Origin: Patiria miniata
Lineage: Eukaryota; Echinodermata; Asteroidea; Valvatida; Asterinidae
DNA length: 64,000 nucleotides
Reading direction: 5' to 3'
NCBI RefSeq assembly: GCF_015706575.1
Contig: NW_024037071.1
Location: forward strand, 11,583,774-11,647,773
Positions 33,348 through 45,984 of the stretch are shown here, in pieces. Positions within the stretch are counted from its first letter, which is position 1, and the number at the start of each line of letters is the position of its first letter. The notes under the pieces were generated by a model, which worked only from the letters and a program-made list of their open reading frames with translations, was not told the DNA's origin and did not search any database. A program made the position numbers and the translations under genes.

Positions 33348-34904
33348 GTTTATTGATACTATTGACCCTGAAGCTTTGTCCATATTTCAAACTGCGGAAA
33401 CACCAACATTATTATATCAAAAATAGCAAACAAAACGGTCGTGCTCCCGTCCATTACCAATGCACCATTGATGTTGTACTTCTTATAACCAAGTTAGACG
33501 CATGCACGCATAAAATATTATACATGTATATTATAGGTTTTGCCGGCCAAATTTCAGAGGACAAAAACGTGTTCATTTTTATCAAAAGTTTCGTAATTCA
33601 AGATCGAATAGTGATTCTTTTCGATATTGAATCCAATTTATTTTCGTACAAACATGGTTTTGCTCTAATATTATTCAAGTTCGTTATGGTCATTCTCTCC
33701 AGTTTATATGTTTTCAAGATTGCATTCTTAATTTCATTTCCTGCCATATTTTGCAGTTAGTAATGGAATTGCTCCAGGGCAACCAGTCTCCACATTCCGA
33801 GTAAGAGGGATCAGTCTACCGCGGTATGTCCCTTCAAAAAAGGTGAACTATGGGCCCATTGAAAAATAACTAAGGAACGAGTTCCAATCATAAGAAGCAA
33901 TCAGTCATATTATTTAGAATTATTAAACGTGGTCCAGTCAGGGCAACGCAAGGGTGTAGCTCCCATCTTCTGACGGGGGAGGCGGGGCAGTGGCCACACA
34001 GCGCCAGAAATATTGTAGTCTTACGTACCGTTGGTTCTGATCATTGCTGATGAGTGATGACAAGAAACGATACGTCCTCTTTCTTGCAAGAAGGCATATA
34101 CATTTTGGCAGTAATTTACTGGGAGAGAAGTGGTCGAGCCCAATCCCATGATCTCAAATATTTTGGAATTGACTTTGTTCTTCCGCCTATTTTTTCAATT
34201 TGTGTGATTTGTTTACGAAAACCATTTATTTCTATTTTGAGCCCAAACAAAAAAAAAGCCTAATACTTCAATTTAATTGAAAAACCTTTGCATTGATAGA
34301 AAAATACACAATTTATTTTCGGGATGAATTTGGCACGAGGAGAGCAGTTCACAGGCGTGACATGAATAACAAACGTTACCTGAGGTTAAGTATTGACATG
34401 ATAGAGTGCGACGCCTTCACGTTCAAAATGGCCACTGTTCAGATAATATCAATTTTGCTGAAGGCCTTCAACAAACATGTCACGAGGCGCCCAAGGGTTC
34501 ACAAGTACTTGCTCTCATAAACAAGGTCAAAACAATCTGATTTAAGCGATCTCTAAATCTTCAAACGTAGCTTGAAATCACGCACCTTTTATAGGGCAAA
34601 ACAATCGTGCTCAGTGTAATGTTTAGCATGACACTAAAAACAAACTATTGACAAATATTACGTATTTCGAATTATAACTCCACTTAAGTTCTTTTAATTT
34701 CGGGGGGAAACATCTCCGTAATTATTACCATTAGATTTTATACCGACATGTTTTCCAAGTTTTCCTTACTTAAACACTCATTTTGTTTCTCGAAGCTAGG
34801 ACGAACCAGAATGATACATTCGCGAATTATACTGGACCAAATATGAAATATCTTGATGTAAATTCGAAATCGGAAATAACACTTGGGCCATCAGCCTTGG
34901 GGTT

Positions 34905-35250
34905 TGGTCGTTATCAAATGACGGGAATAATGGTCATTGTGATTTTTGGCAAGGTATGCACCCCTGTAGTTGGAAAATATGTGATAGCATTACAGCGGTG
35001 GCAGCTTTTTGGGTGCTATCACTTGTTTAAAAAAAAATGGCAGCCAAAACATGCTTGTACCATATATAATTAATCCAGTTCAAGGATATTGGTGGTCATT
35101 TTCGAACAAAAAAAATAAGTGATAACATCCATAAAATGCCACCGCTCACACTTCAAAGCTATCACACACCTTTCAATTCTAGATGTGCATACCTTGCCAA
35201 AAATCGCTATGAACATTGCTCTTTTCGATCATTTGATACCGCTGGCCCCA
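34905..35250. repeat. Imperfect foldback element in the GPCR intron
   Basis: GTTATCAAATGA ... TTTTTGGCAAGGTATGCAC ... AGCGGTGGCA ... GCTATCACTT on the left is inverted on the right as AAGTGATAACAT, TGCCACCGCT, GTGCATACCTTGCCAAAAA and TCATTTGATACC. Arms are ~130 bp and considerably diverged, so it is old. Confidence 0.75.
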
Positions 35251-36039
35251 TTTTTGGACCGAAGCTGATAGCCTAAATGAAGCCTAACGGCGTCCTGGAA
35301 AGAAATTTAAACATCGTTTAATGGAATTTGATACGAGCGTTATAGTAACTGGGAACATCTATATTAGCGCTCGCTCAAAATCTCATGGATAAATTGCATC
35401 TCATTAAAAAGTTCCTGCCGAGCCATCTATGAAAATGATCTGCCATGAATCATTTGACAATCTTTAATGGCCGTTATTTGCCACGATAAATTGCTCAGCG
35501 AAGTATCGGATGCCATCCATTACACTTGATCGGTGGTGATGCCACGCTTCGTCGATTCCATGTTTTATACTGATCAATCTACATGGAGCTCAAGCATGGT
35601 TGAAAAAGGGATAGTTGCGTATATAATACATGTGTATAAGCATGAAAAAACACATGCTTTATACTTTGTGAATCTCGTACCGACTTCTTACCACTCGAAC
35701 ACCGATATAGCTAGTACAAGCACTGTCTTGTTGAATGGAATTTCTTCGTAATGTGAATTCGAATGTAAATTCAATATTTGGTTTTGCACTTCTATACTTG
35801 AATCAGCTTGTGTTGTGTATATACATGTAGTACTTGTATTTGTATATATATATTAATGTTCGTCGTACGTTTCAAAAATTCACTTTTCCTTATAAGGTTA
35901 CCTTTACTGAACATTATTCATTGTAACATATGTTGGTCCCAATGGAAACCAGGTTTAAAACTGTTTGGGTATACCGTGGGTAAAGAAATGGAATAAATAA
36001 ATAAAGTAAACATACCTTCGTAAGCACATTGCATACTTA

Positions 36040-36150
36040 ATGATGTCTAAGAGCTTACGGGCAACAAAAATAACATGCTCACACGTGTGGGACTCGAACC
36101 AACGACCACATGCTTTGAACAGACGTCCTATCACGTCTGGAAGAAATGCC
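36040..36150 (-). repeat. tRNA-like SINE fragment, weak
   Basis: Read on the minus strand it has GATAGGACGTCTGTTCAAAGC followed by TGGTTCGAGTCCCAC, a good B-box. No clear A-box or full cloverleaf, so a functional tRNA is unlikely. Confidence 0.35.
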
Positions 36151-36855
36151 ATCCTACGAAAGTGCTTGCTTGCGATACCCGCTGCTGTGCAAGACTCGCA
36201 TCACTTGTGATTTCTTCTCGCAAGCCATGATGATGGGCAGCACTGAGAAAACTACCGTGTTTATGAAGTAAAGTCGGTGAATGGAAAACCTCAATATTGA
36301 TAATATACACCTGTATAAAATGTGCTGGAATATATGTAAGAACATTCGGCAATGATGCAGTACGCAATCTGTGCAGTTGTTAAGAAAGATAAGTATGAAA
36401 CCCGTCCAAAATCAATAAAGAAAACAAGATTTGTGAATGATTTATCGGGAATTTCTTATTAGCATACGATGCCTCATTTTCTGATTGACCCCTGTTTGCA
36501 AGCGATCTCATCTTGTTGATTTTACTTGGGTCAGATGACCAAATATTGAATGTTTAAATTTGTCGTTGCCAAAATAAGCCATGCATGTGTAGCCAAACAG
36601 AAAAGTTTATTCGGTTCTTAATTGGTAGTGCATGCAGCTACATTCTCTGGTATTGTCAATTTATTGTTTTTGGTTTATTTGAAGCAATAACAGCATAGTG
36701 TGAAAGTTAAAAAGTTAAAAATCATTCGCGCTAATTTCCCCCTCGGAGAAAAGAATTTCGGACGAATATTTGGATTAGCTTGTTGTTTGTCCTTATCTAT
36801 TAATGGCTCGCTTTTTAAAATATATTTGCATGCTATTTGCCCTAACTAAAAATAC

Positions 36856-38865
36856 CTGGATTGCAGTAAGCAGGACGACCAGCAGAACTTGGTCTCTGGG
36901 CCGGACAAAACGGGGAGGTTTTGTGGACTTCTTTCCCGCCTGGAAAATCCGGCAAATCCGGTTGACCTTCAGCAGAGTGGGAGCGTAGGTCAGCGTGAAG
37001 CCAAGGGACACCATAGCCTCACCCACTGCACAGGACGCCTCGGTTGGGTAGTCCAGGAACGGGAAGATGGTCAGGTAGGCTAGGAGGGTCCCAAGAAGGG
37101 TGACAAGACTAACCTCACGGCCAGTGGCCTTGATCAGAGGATGTTTACGGAAGATGAACATGCCGGTCAGGCTCACTAGGGCCAGCAAGACTCCCAGTCC
37201 ACATAGGATCAGCAGGACTAGGATGATAGGATTCTTTAGATTGATAATAGTTGGGACGATGGGCTGACAGGTCGTGAAGTCCTCGCTGGGCCAGAAGTGG
37301 CTAGGACAAGGTATGCACTCGTTGTTAACCGCTTTCTCGTTCGGGACGCACTGACGACACGTCCAGCAGCATTTCTCCTCCTCTGGGACCTCAATGTAAC
37401 CCGGTTGACATTCGTCTCGACAAACTGAGATCGGTGCTTTGGGTTTTATCCCCGGCCACTCGATCCTCTTGTCGTCAATTTTCAGGGAGTGTTGTTCAAA
37501 ATGAGAGTCCCAGTGCCCGATGTCGTGCCAAACGATTTCCCCTTGCTGGTCTACCCCGACTGAACTGAGAAGATACGCGCCCGCTGGGTCCCCGTCCGAA
37601 TCAAAATGAAACTCACCGTCCGGTCCTTGAAAGGTCACATTGCGGAGATATGGCAACAGGTCCCTACCAGTGACATTACGTGCCGTCAGAGTCACGCAAT
37701 TGACCGTCATTTCAGGACACAGGTCACGCAGCATGTCGTCCAACGCGTAAGCAAAGGCATACACCGATTTGTAAATCGGCATCCAGGTTCCCGTGAATGA
37801 GATTGGACATGTAGAGATGTCTGAGCAGTTTTTGGCCGTCATCCATGTCTCTCTGAAAGCAGCAAACCAAGGGCTTAGCCCACTCTGCTTCAACACATCA
37901 CTGAAGTACTCCTGAATCGCGGGAATTTTCTGGAAATCAAGCTTCACTTTAATACTGCCTTGAATCATACTTAGGATGTCGTATTGATGCAAATCTTGTC
38001 CGAAGGCATCACTGCAAAGCAGGGTCCGCTTTTCGCCAGGGTGTTCATTGTGGTATATCTGCAAAGCGGTGTACATGCCAACAAACTCGCCGAACATCAC
38101 CAAAACTTTCGCGCGATGATGTGTAGTGATTTTCTGAACAATTTCTTGGATTTCAGAGGGGGCAGCGTTCTCTCTTACCACGATAGAAAACGCAATGCAG
38201 ACTCCCTCTTTGTCTGCTAATGACAACAGCTCTTGAGTGCCAAGGATACCGTAAGTATTCAGCGAGTAGATCAGACCGACGTAGATCCAGTTGTAACGGA
38301 CTAGGATGTCCATGATTGCCCTGGCTTGAAACCTGTCTGGTGGCACTGTACGCAGAAAGTACGGGAATCGATCTTTGTCGCTCAGCTCGTCACTGGTAGC
38401 GGAGTAAGAGATCATGGGCACACCGTACAGGTTGATGGGTTTGGCTGCTGCCAGACTGGAAGCACTCTGTGCAGTGCCGATGATTCCGATCAAATTACCG
38501 GTAGCTGGTGGTCGGTGACGTCCCGTCACTCGGAAAACTGGGTCATCATGGGAGTAGCTACTCAAAAGAGACAGAACGGATAACAGTGTCATGTCTTCGT
38601 TGTAACATGTCTCCCTGATGTCGAACCCCAGCGTCAGGTTTGGTAGCAGGTCTGATCGCTCGTTCACCTGACGAACAGTGAACACAATCGTCTCGGCAGC
38701 CTCCACCGATGTCCGCCCCAACGGCCCCTGACAGGATGAACCAAAGTGGAACGGGACCATCCCGCCCAGGGTAACGTCACCTTCCACGGTGAAGTTAACC
38801 AGAACCGGCGGTGGAACCTGTCCAGTAGCGCAAAGTACGAGTCCGGCAAACGCAAACACAAACAT
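36856..38865 (-). CDS. Class C GPCR, 5' exon A (ligand-binding domain, Cys-rich domain, TM1-3)
   Basis: A 670-codon exon of a metabotropic glutamate-like receptor. I chose the ATG at 38865 because MFVFAFAGLVLCATG is a good signal peptide; the upstream in-frame ATG at 38973 adds 36 residues that would bury it. A Venus-flytrap domain fills about residues 20-480, with LIGIIGTAQSASS and VPMISYSATSDELSD matching the ligand-pocket segments of mGluRs. The nine-cysteine NCD3G domain lies at about 482-536 (CRDEC...KCCWTCRQC...CIPC...C). TM1 to TM3 run about 545-640, with YAPTLLKVNRICRIF after TM3, and TM4 begins before the phase-0 donor CAG|GTATTT. It joins the exon at 27885-28397 for a ~840-aa receptor. 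The ligand is unknown, probably an amino acid. Confidence 0.9.
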
Positions 38866-38932
38866 TTTGCGGCACGTTTTCACAATGACGGTGTAACAAC
38901 GATCTCCACCGTACGACGATACGCATCGTTTC

Positions 38933-38963
38933 TGACTCAAAAACAGAATAATCCGTCTATATA
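38933..38963 (-). promoter_or_regulatory. Candidate TATA-initiator core promoter of GPCR exon A
   Basis: On the minus strand, TATATAG at 38963-38957 lies 30 bp upstream of an initiator-like TCAGAA at 38935-38930, giving a ~70-base 5' leader before the ATG at 38865. Spacing fits a TATA-type promoter; the call rests on sequence only. Confidence 0.4.
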
Positions 38964-38969
38964 TCTCCA

Positions 38970-40768
38970 GCAAGTATAGGCTGTGTCGTTATTATCATAA
39001 TATAGGCCTAGCAATGCGAGATTGAAAGAAGGCGGAGTCAAGAATCTTAACATCTTGAATTTTGTACCGTTTCGGTGTATGCCATGGAACACAATGCACA
39101 AATCAAAACGAACAAGATGTGACGGCTTGGGTGGACGTACGTATGTATGCATGGCACTGCAAAGCAAAATCATTTTCAATCGCGCCTATTCCTTTTAACC
39201 GCAATCGAATTAAACACCCCTTCTACAACTTTTCTCCGGCCAAACATTTGCTTTGCAGATGTTTCAACCTAAAAATAACAGGCAGGATGTCCAATTATGT
39301 GAATTATTTGCCAACTGTGAGGAATGGACTTTTACTTAATACCTTAATACCAATTGCCATTTTGTCATAACAAGCGGGATCACGATTTCGACCCTTTTCT
39401 TAGACTCCTCTGAGATCAGCAGTTTACGGACAACTGAGATAGTGTTTAGACAAAGAAGTTGGGAAGAAAAGGTTAAAATACTAATAATAATAACAGGTAC
39501 TTATATAGCGCTTTTAACTAAGATCAAAGCGCTTTTACATTATTAATACCCTGATGGTTTCAGGACTTCATCCATCGAATGAGTTGTAAAGCTGCATGAA
39601 CATTCATTTCCATACAAAAATATACTTATCAGTTGTCAACAAGGGACACTAACGTCTCTCTCGTTTTTTTATGCTTCAATAAAACAATTAGACTTCTTTC
39701 AAGGTGACCACAGTCTTTATTTATCAAATTACGTGAAAGGTCGAAATCGTCTGGTTGAATTTGTTTCGCATGTGTGCATCGTAAGGGTGCGTAGACGACC
39801 TTTATAGTAGCTAACAATGGAAAGTAAGTCACAACGTTATCAAATGACACTTATTTCGTCAGTGACAAAGACGAGGAATTTCACTGGATAGGCCTAGAAT
39901 GTCTTAGGAACAATTTCACTTCTCAACAACTGTACTGGAGAATTGTGTGGGTAAAATACGAAACGTGGGAACGGGAAAATGGATGGTAGCATTGAAAACG
40001 AATGTGTATCTAAGTTGATTGGAAATGGCATGGAAATGAGAAGTGTATTGGCTGGTAAGAATTTGGACCATCGGGACGGCACTCTTGCAAATTAGCTGAG
40101 CGATACACACCAAGTATAATAGCCAATGTCAATTTATATACTTACATTAGTTGCTTTGAATAAATCAGGTACGTACTGGGGCAACAACCTGTTTCCAACC
40201 AGATTAGCTTGGGGACTTTGGAATCGAAGTATACTTCCAGATACTCTGCTCTCGTTCAATAATAACAATTTGGAATAATAAGGTATGGATTTTGACAACC
40301 TCCTTGGAAGATGAAACAATAAAGGACTCGATCAACGGTGGCAGGAAAAGATCTCACGTTCAGGCTTAAGACATCGCTAAAATAATGTAAGAATAATTAT
40401 GGGGAGTACAATCATAGCGAGCTGCTACCGCCAAAGCTTTAATTTAAGCCCTTATCTTAATGATTCCGCGAAGCTAAGTTTCGAATTACAATGTATAGTG
40501 AAACACAGCGCGTCCACACATCCGTGTTTCGGGGTAGTTATGGGGTACCACAATTGTCCACTTGACTTCCCTTCTTTTATTCTCCTTTGTTCCTATTGAA
40601 ATCTCAAACTCCCTAGCGTTTTACTTATGGGGTACTGAGATTTCTAAAGACCGACTTGTAGGGTACCATATTGTCCCTATTGCTGCCCTTTGTTCCCGCC
40701 GGGAACTTCCCGGTGCCCCATAAGCATGATAAGTCAGCATACGTATAAACCAAAATGCCGACAACATT
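38970..40768. other. Intergenic; SINE tail at 39480-39560
   Basis: The only feature seen is a minus-strand SINE 3' end: on that strand AAGCGCTTTGATC and GCGCTATATAAGTACC precede an ATT-type repeat, like the tail of the SINE at 8229-8641. The remainder shows no recognised exon. Confidence 0.5.
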
Positions 40769-41350
40769 GTTTGCGAGGCTTTAGCATCGCCGCGGAAACA
40801 CGTACCTCCATTATTTTTATATCATTTTAAAGCTTGGCATCTTATAACATTATCCCTGGTAAGTTTTGGGTTGATTTTCAAACGGGTTTTGAAATTATGT
40901 GTTCAAATAAAGGCATGTCAAAAACAAACTCAACCGATTTCAAGAAAAACCAACCATGCGCATTTGTTTCTCGCTTATATTCATGATGTGACGATCTCGA
41001 TGCCTTTTACCTTCTGTGTTTCCTATTCTTTTCGATCCACGTGGACCACACCTTAAATGAATTCACAATATCGTTCATCGATTCAACTTCAATTTTGAAA
41101 TTCACGTGCAAGTTCAAAAAGCGCGCTCAAAGTGTGACTCGAGTTTGCAACTGATGTACCGCATCATCGATTTTCCTTGCAATCGGTTGAGTTTGTTTTC
41201 GACATGCCTTAATATTTCAACACAAAATAAGTTTTAAAATCTTTTAATATTAAACCGTGGATAGGAATAAAGTTAAGATTCCAAGCTTTAAAATTGTATA
41301 AAAATATTGGCGGTTTGTGTTCCCACGCCGACGCTAGAGCCCCGCAAAAA
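40769..41350. repeat. Foldback element, arms ~180-200 bp
   Basis: TTGCGAGGCTTTAGC...ATTTTTATATCATTTTAAAGC and AGGCATGTCAAAAACAAACT on the left are inverted at 41165-41350 (GTTTGTTTTCGACATGCCTT and GCTTTAAAATTGTATAAAAA). Loop about 215 bp. Non-coding and diverged by perhaps a fifth. Confidence 0.75.
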
Positions 41351-44321
41351 AAAGTATTTTGGGACGCGCTGTATAGAAATTAATGACAAAGCCTTTGGAC
41401 CTTTGTTTTTTTAGAAAGAAGGAGGCGAGGTACGTGATTTTTTGGAACTACATAGGACTGGTTAGAAGGGTCAGACGTGACCAAAGTGTCTTTAGGTTTA
41501 GGTAATTTGTAATATTGATGTATTTTGGTTAATAAGTTGATCGTGGAAACGTGATTGCACAAGATATGCCTCGATAAACGTAAAACCTTCGCAGTGGATA
41601 CCAGTGTCATGGACCTGTTCGTGTTCACAAAGCTATTTTGCTTGAAAACGAGATCAGCAAATAATAACCTGTATGCATGTAAACCATAAAGAACATCAAC
41701 GATTGGAAATACTTTAAGAAAACGGATAGTTCTGGGTATAAGATCCCAATTGCGAAAAACGTTTTGCTATATATTCTTATTTTCGATCCTGCAATAGCAA
41801 GTATAATGTATTTATATCATGTGCTTGGTAATTCTATTTCCAAAATGTCGGCCTATATTACGTGCTTTAACGTTCTTTGTTAAATATTACGTCCAATTCT
41901 CCTTTTTCTATTTTGCTCATATTAAGTGTAATCCGGCATGGTGGTTGGTAAGATTATAACTTGAATACAACTTTGAAAAAAAAACATGTGTTTTCCGATG
42001 TCACGCCACGCGTCGATTCCATCTGTACCCTAGACACCAAATACAAAAGTAATCACTAATTTAATATAACATGAAATGGCCAGGCAACAGACTATTCCGT
42101 ACCTTGGTTGCGTTAGTACCGGCAGCTCACCAGGATCGACCAGGCCCGGATTACCCAATAGGCACAGTACAGGCGCTGTGTCTAGGGTCTACGAAAAATT
42201 TGGGCCTACGAAAAATTCGGGGCCTACGAAAATACCGCAATGTGCCATAAAACACATATGGAAAACAAGGCCTATACCACACCACACCCACGTGCGCACA
42301 GAACAGTTTTTAAAACTGAGTTCTATAGGTCTCTCTCAGAATTTTTGATTTCACCAACTGACGCTGTACAGCATGTAGACGTACATGCCGGCCCTCTACA
42401 ATTTACGTGTAAACAGCCATGTGGTTGCGAAGGGCGATTTCTAAAGGTTATACGTAACACTTTTTTTTGAATGAAACTACATGTTCACAGACATGTTCAT
42501 GTTGGCGGGTGAAATCTTTGAAAATTAATTTCTCCTGCTTGGAAGACCGTATCTTCATGCAACTTTCAGGGTTTATTTCCCTTATAATAATCCAAGTATG
42601 TGCTAAAACTCGTTGTGATATGTTTATTATTTTTCGTTGCAATTGGAAAAATAGGCCTGGCTACGTGCATTTTTGAAAGTTGTAACACTGGCGTTTGCAA
42701 TATCTGTCAACATTTTCAAGCCTCACGGAGCTTAATAAGTTCCTATCCAATATGGTGTGCAGTAAAACTTGGAGAAAAGCCTCCTTCACGAGTTATTAAT
42801 TGATAAATATCACCCTTTTTGCCGGCTTCCATTGGTCGATACCGAGACCCACGCCAAAACACGCTGAGTGACGCTAATGAATATGCTATTCTACCATACG
42901 TTATTGGCGTGGCCGACATCGGTCAACCATACCGCCTAAGGCGCTTTGCTGAACAATGTACGTAGGTTGGGTTGGCAGAAAATCCTCCTCGGAATTTTCC
43001 ATGGAGATAGTTCTGGTTGTAACACTAGCGGCTGCAACGACAGATTAAGCTGAAATTTGGAATATAGTTAGACGATATAAGTGTTCAACTAATCGTGCAA
43101 TAACAATTTGGAGAAATTCCTATAAATTATATAAATACATAGATTCAGGGAAGTTTTCGAACAGTTTCTTCCCGACTTGAAGGTCAGCTTTACCAGTAAC
43201 CAGTTCAGTTGAGGTTTCGGCATCGATGACGACGATTTTTTTTCACTGACTTGAAGTTTAGAATTTCTTCTTCGGTTATAATTTAACATTTAAATCATAC
43301 TGAGCATAATTATTTTCTGAGAAACACACAGTGAAAATGCCATTTTGGGGGTTTTCACGAATTTCACTGCTCTGTTACAGCGTCAAAGTGCGTAATCGGA
43401 TTAGCTTTGCTTAACAACCGGCACGCTTTGGCGATCGCAACCGCACGGCTGATAGAGCAAAGAACAGAACGATGCAGATATAATCCTATTACAAAACACA
43501 GCATTTGGGAGGTTCCTTCTTGTTGATTCTAATCTCAAACTATGACAGCTTTGCACTGATGGAAGCCCTTCAGCACGATCGACGATGATTAACTCCGAAG
43601 CTTGAGGTATCGACTATCTTGCCCAATGTGAGCATCACTGTGTTATATTTTTAACATTTTGTCCTTCTTTCCTTGAGGATATAAGTCTGATTTTGAAGTG
43701 GAGCTGCTGACGTGTAACGGTGTATCTATAATTATATTGAGGTATTTAAAATTGTCACAGACTTTTTTAGGGTCATGGCTTTGTTTTTGAAAGATAGTGC
43801 TTAAGTGTGTGAAATCTCGTGGAAATTTGTAGTTGAACGTTGACCTTTTGGCTTTTCGCATTTTTTGTAACAATTTGAAGTCATACACAGGCTGCTGTGA
43901 TTGTAATAAAAACCCGATTCTTTAATTTATTTCGCTTTTCAGCTGCTTGAGTCATTTACCATTTCCGATTTATGTCAAATTTAAAACATAATTCCAACGA
44001 TTACAAGCATTTCTGTCTGCCTCCAGCTTTTAAATGCCTCAGCTCCGACCCTAAGAGTTTTATTGTCTCTGTTTCGCATTTTTTTTAAAATTTATTTAAT
44101 GAAACCAACAGCTATTAACCGCCACTTACAGGTATCAAATTAATATTAAAATATAGTAATTTAGAAACTATTTTAAATTCTAAAATCCTTACAATTCTTA
44201 ATATTCGTCAACAATACAACATAAATACAGTTGTCGGAAAAGTAATACATGAAAAGAAATGTCCAAAAAACAACCCCCCCAAAAAAAAAAAAACACCCCA
44301 ACACCCCCACAAACTACCAAC
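41351..44321. other. No gene seen; one dispersed repeat and a possible transposon end
   Basis: 42469-42665 is the second copy of the dispersed repeat at 15124-15312. At about 42142, CAGGCCCGGATTAC resembles a hAT left end but no right end was found. Otherwise no exon or RNA gene recognised. This stretch was searched for a TM4-7 exon for the upstream receptor exon; none was seen. Confidence 0.5.
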
Positions 44322-44430
44322 TAACAAACTGAAAACTAACAAACTAACAAACTGACAAACTAACAAACTTACAAACTACAAACTGACCAACTGACAAACT
44401 GACGAACTAACAAACTGACAAACTGCTGGT
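44322..44430. repeat. AAACTAACAAACTGAC minisatellite
   Basis: Degenerate tandem copies of an 8-bp word (ACAAACTA / ACAAACTG), flanked by poly-A/C and T-rich runs. Non-coding. Confidence 0.85.
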
Positions 44431-45984
44431 TTTGGGGTTTTTTTTTGTTTTTGTTTTTTTTAACTAAAACACCAGCATTTAAACACCACTGCCCTTCCTT
44501 TGTGCTTTTTATCAAGAATTGGGGTCAGTTTTGTTTGGACCATGGCATGAGTAATAACAATATTTATGAGGTGACAGATGGAATGTTCCATTCCACGAGG
44601 CGAAGCTGCGCCGGCACAAACGATGTCACGTGGTACGTCACTAGCCCGTGATTCAGCCCGCGATTCGGCCCACAATTTGATGGATTGAACCCCGAATCAC
44701 AGTGGAATCACACAGGATTTTTTTTCACTCGTGCGGAAAGGAGCCCTGCTAATTTCCCTGGACATCGTGCGCACGGCACGAAAACGTTATTTTTATATTT
44801 ATTTTGTGCATTAAAAAACAGAAATTATACTGGATAGTATATATATATATATATATACTTACGACGATTTTAATGGCTTCTCTCGAGAAAAAAAAATCCT
44901 GCACAAATTGAGAGAATTGACCCGAATTTTGGACCCCTGTACACTTTCGATGGACTCGCTTAGCTTCCGCGCCTCATGGCCCTTATTGCATACATTATAA
45001 TTTTTGGGTGAAAATGTCTACTGTGTGCGTGTGAATCATTCAGTATTTGTTTTATCAAATCCACGTCATCTGATTGGTCAGAGCCACCAAAGGTGTGACC
45101 GTGCAATGGAACTGCTATTTTCGCCGTTCGATTGGATTGGCACAAATATTTCAATGACACCAATCGACTGACGGAGATTTGTTCAGGCTTTTTATAATGT
45201 CAAATTGCGTCTGCTTCGAACACGGCGCCTCGACAAGTCAGAACGTTTCCAGTCCCCCCCCCCCCCCGGACCTTTTTGATTTTGCGGCGGTCGGCTGACC
45301 GGAGACAAATATCAATTGCTTCCTTTCCAGCACGTAGTGGGCATTCTGTAAGTTTGTTGTCAACCCCCTCTCAAATTGGTCGTGCCCACACAGACCCACA
45401 ACTACAGATACGCTATACTCAGTGAAATGCCGATCGGGAGGAAGAGAACTGATATTGAAGAAGCGTAATGAATTTAGGTCTCTCTATATCTAGGTGTCCA
45501 ATTGAACCACATACTTCATACCAATAATTAAAAACATGGGTATAACACACACACAAATAAAAAAATAAAATCCCTCGAAATCAGCCGGAGTTCAGTTACA
45601 AATCGGATCAAACCGGATCAAAGTTTGCCAATTGGAAGCGTGAATACTCGCACTGGCACTCCTTCACGTTTGCGTTGACGCAGAGTGTGAAATTGTCATT
45701 GTACTCTCTCTAAAACTGTCTTACCATTTCTGACGGTGTTCGTCTGCGTGTTGCTATACTGAGATCAAGTTAACAGTAAACAGCCATTGCTTTGCTTGTG
45801 AAACTAATAGCTGGTCGAAAAAACTTGTATTTTTTAACCATCAAATCAAATATGACAAGTTATCGACTATGCCTATTTCAGGCCTACGTTTTTTTCAACA
45901 GAAGGCACACTTGGGCCTATATACATAAGCTATAATGCAGGTTATTTTTTTACCAAGAACAAAGAGAAGCCATAGCTTCCTTAC
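44431..45984. other. No exon seen downstream of GPCR exon B
   Basis: A TA dinucleotide repeat at 44838-44858 and a C run at 45255. No TM4-7 exon is visible in the interval directly downstream of receptor exon B. Confidence 0.5.

Larger units (their letters stand above)
28398..36855 (-). other. Intron of the class C GPCR gene
   Basis: An ~8.46 kb interval between the donor CAG|GTATTT at 36856/36855 and the acceptor at 28398. It holds several mobile elements listed separately: a GAGTC-array element, a 2 kb foldback element, a LINE relic, a palindromic minisatellite and a smaller foldback. Stretches 33357-34904 and 35251-36039 show no gene; the long frame 33197-33760 starts inside a minisatellite and looks accidental. 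Confidence 0.7.

Noticed and set aside
33197-33760. 187-codon plus-strand frame
   Set aside because: Starts inside a palindromic minisatellite and runs into AT-rich hydrophobic codons; looks accidental.
36040-36150. Functional tRNA gene on the minus strand
   Set aside because: The B-box is good but no full cloverleaf or acceptor stem could be drawn; a SINE fragment is likelier.
38866-38973. Upstream in-frame ATG of receptor exon A at 38973
   Set aside because: It would place 36 basic and polar residues before the signal peptide, and the candidate initiator lies downstream of it.
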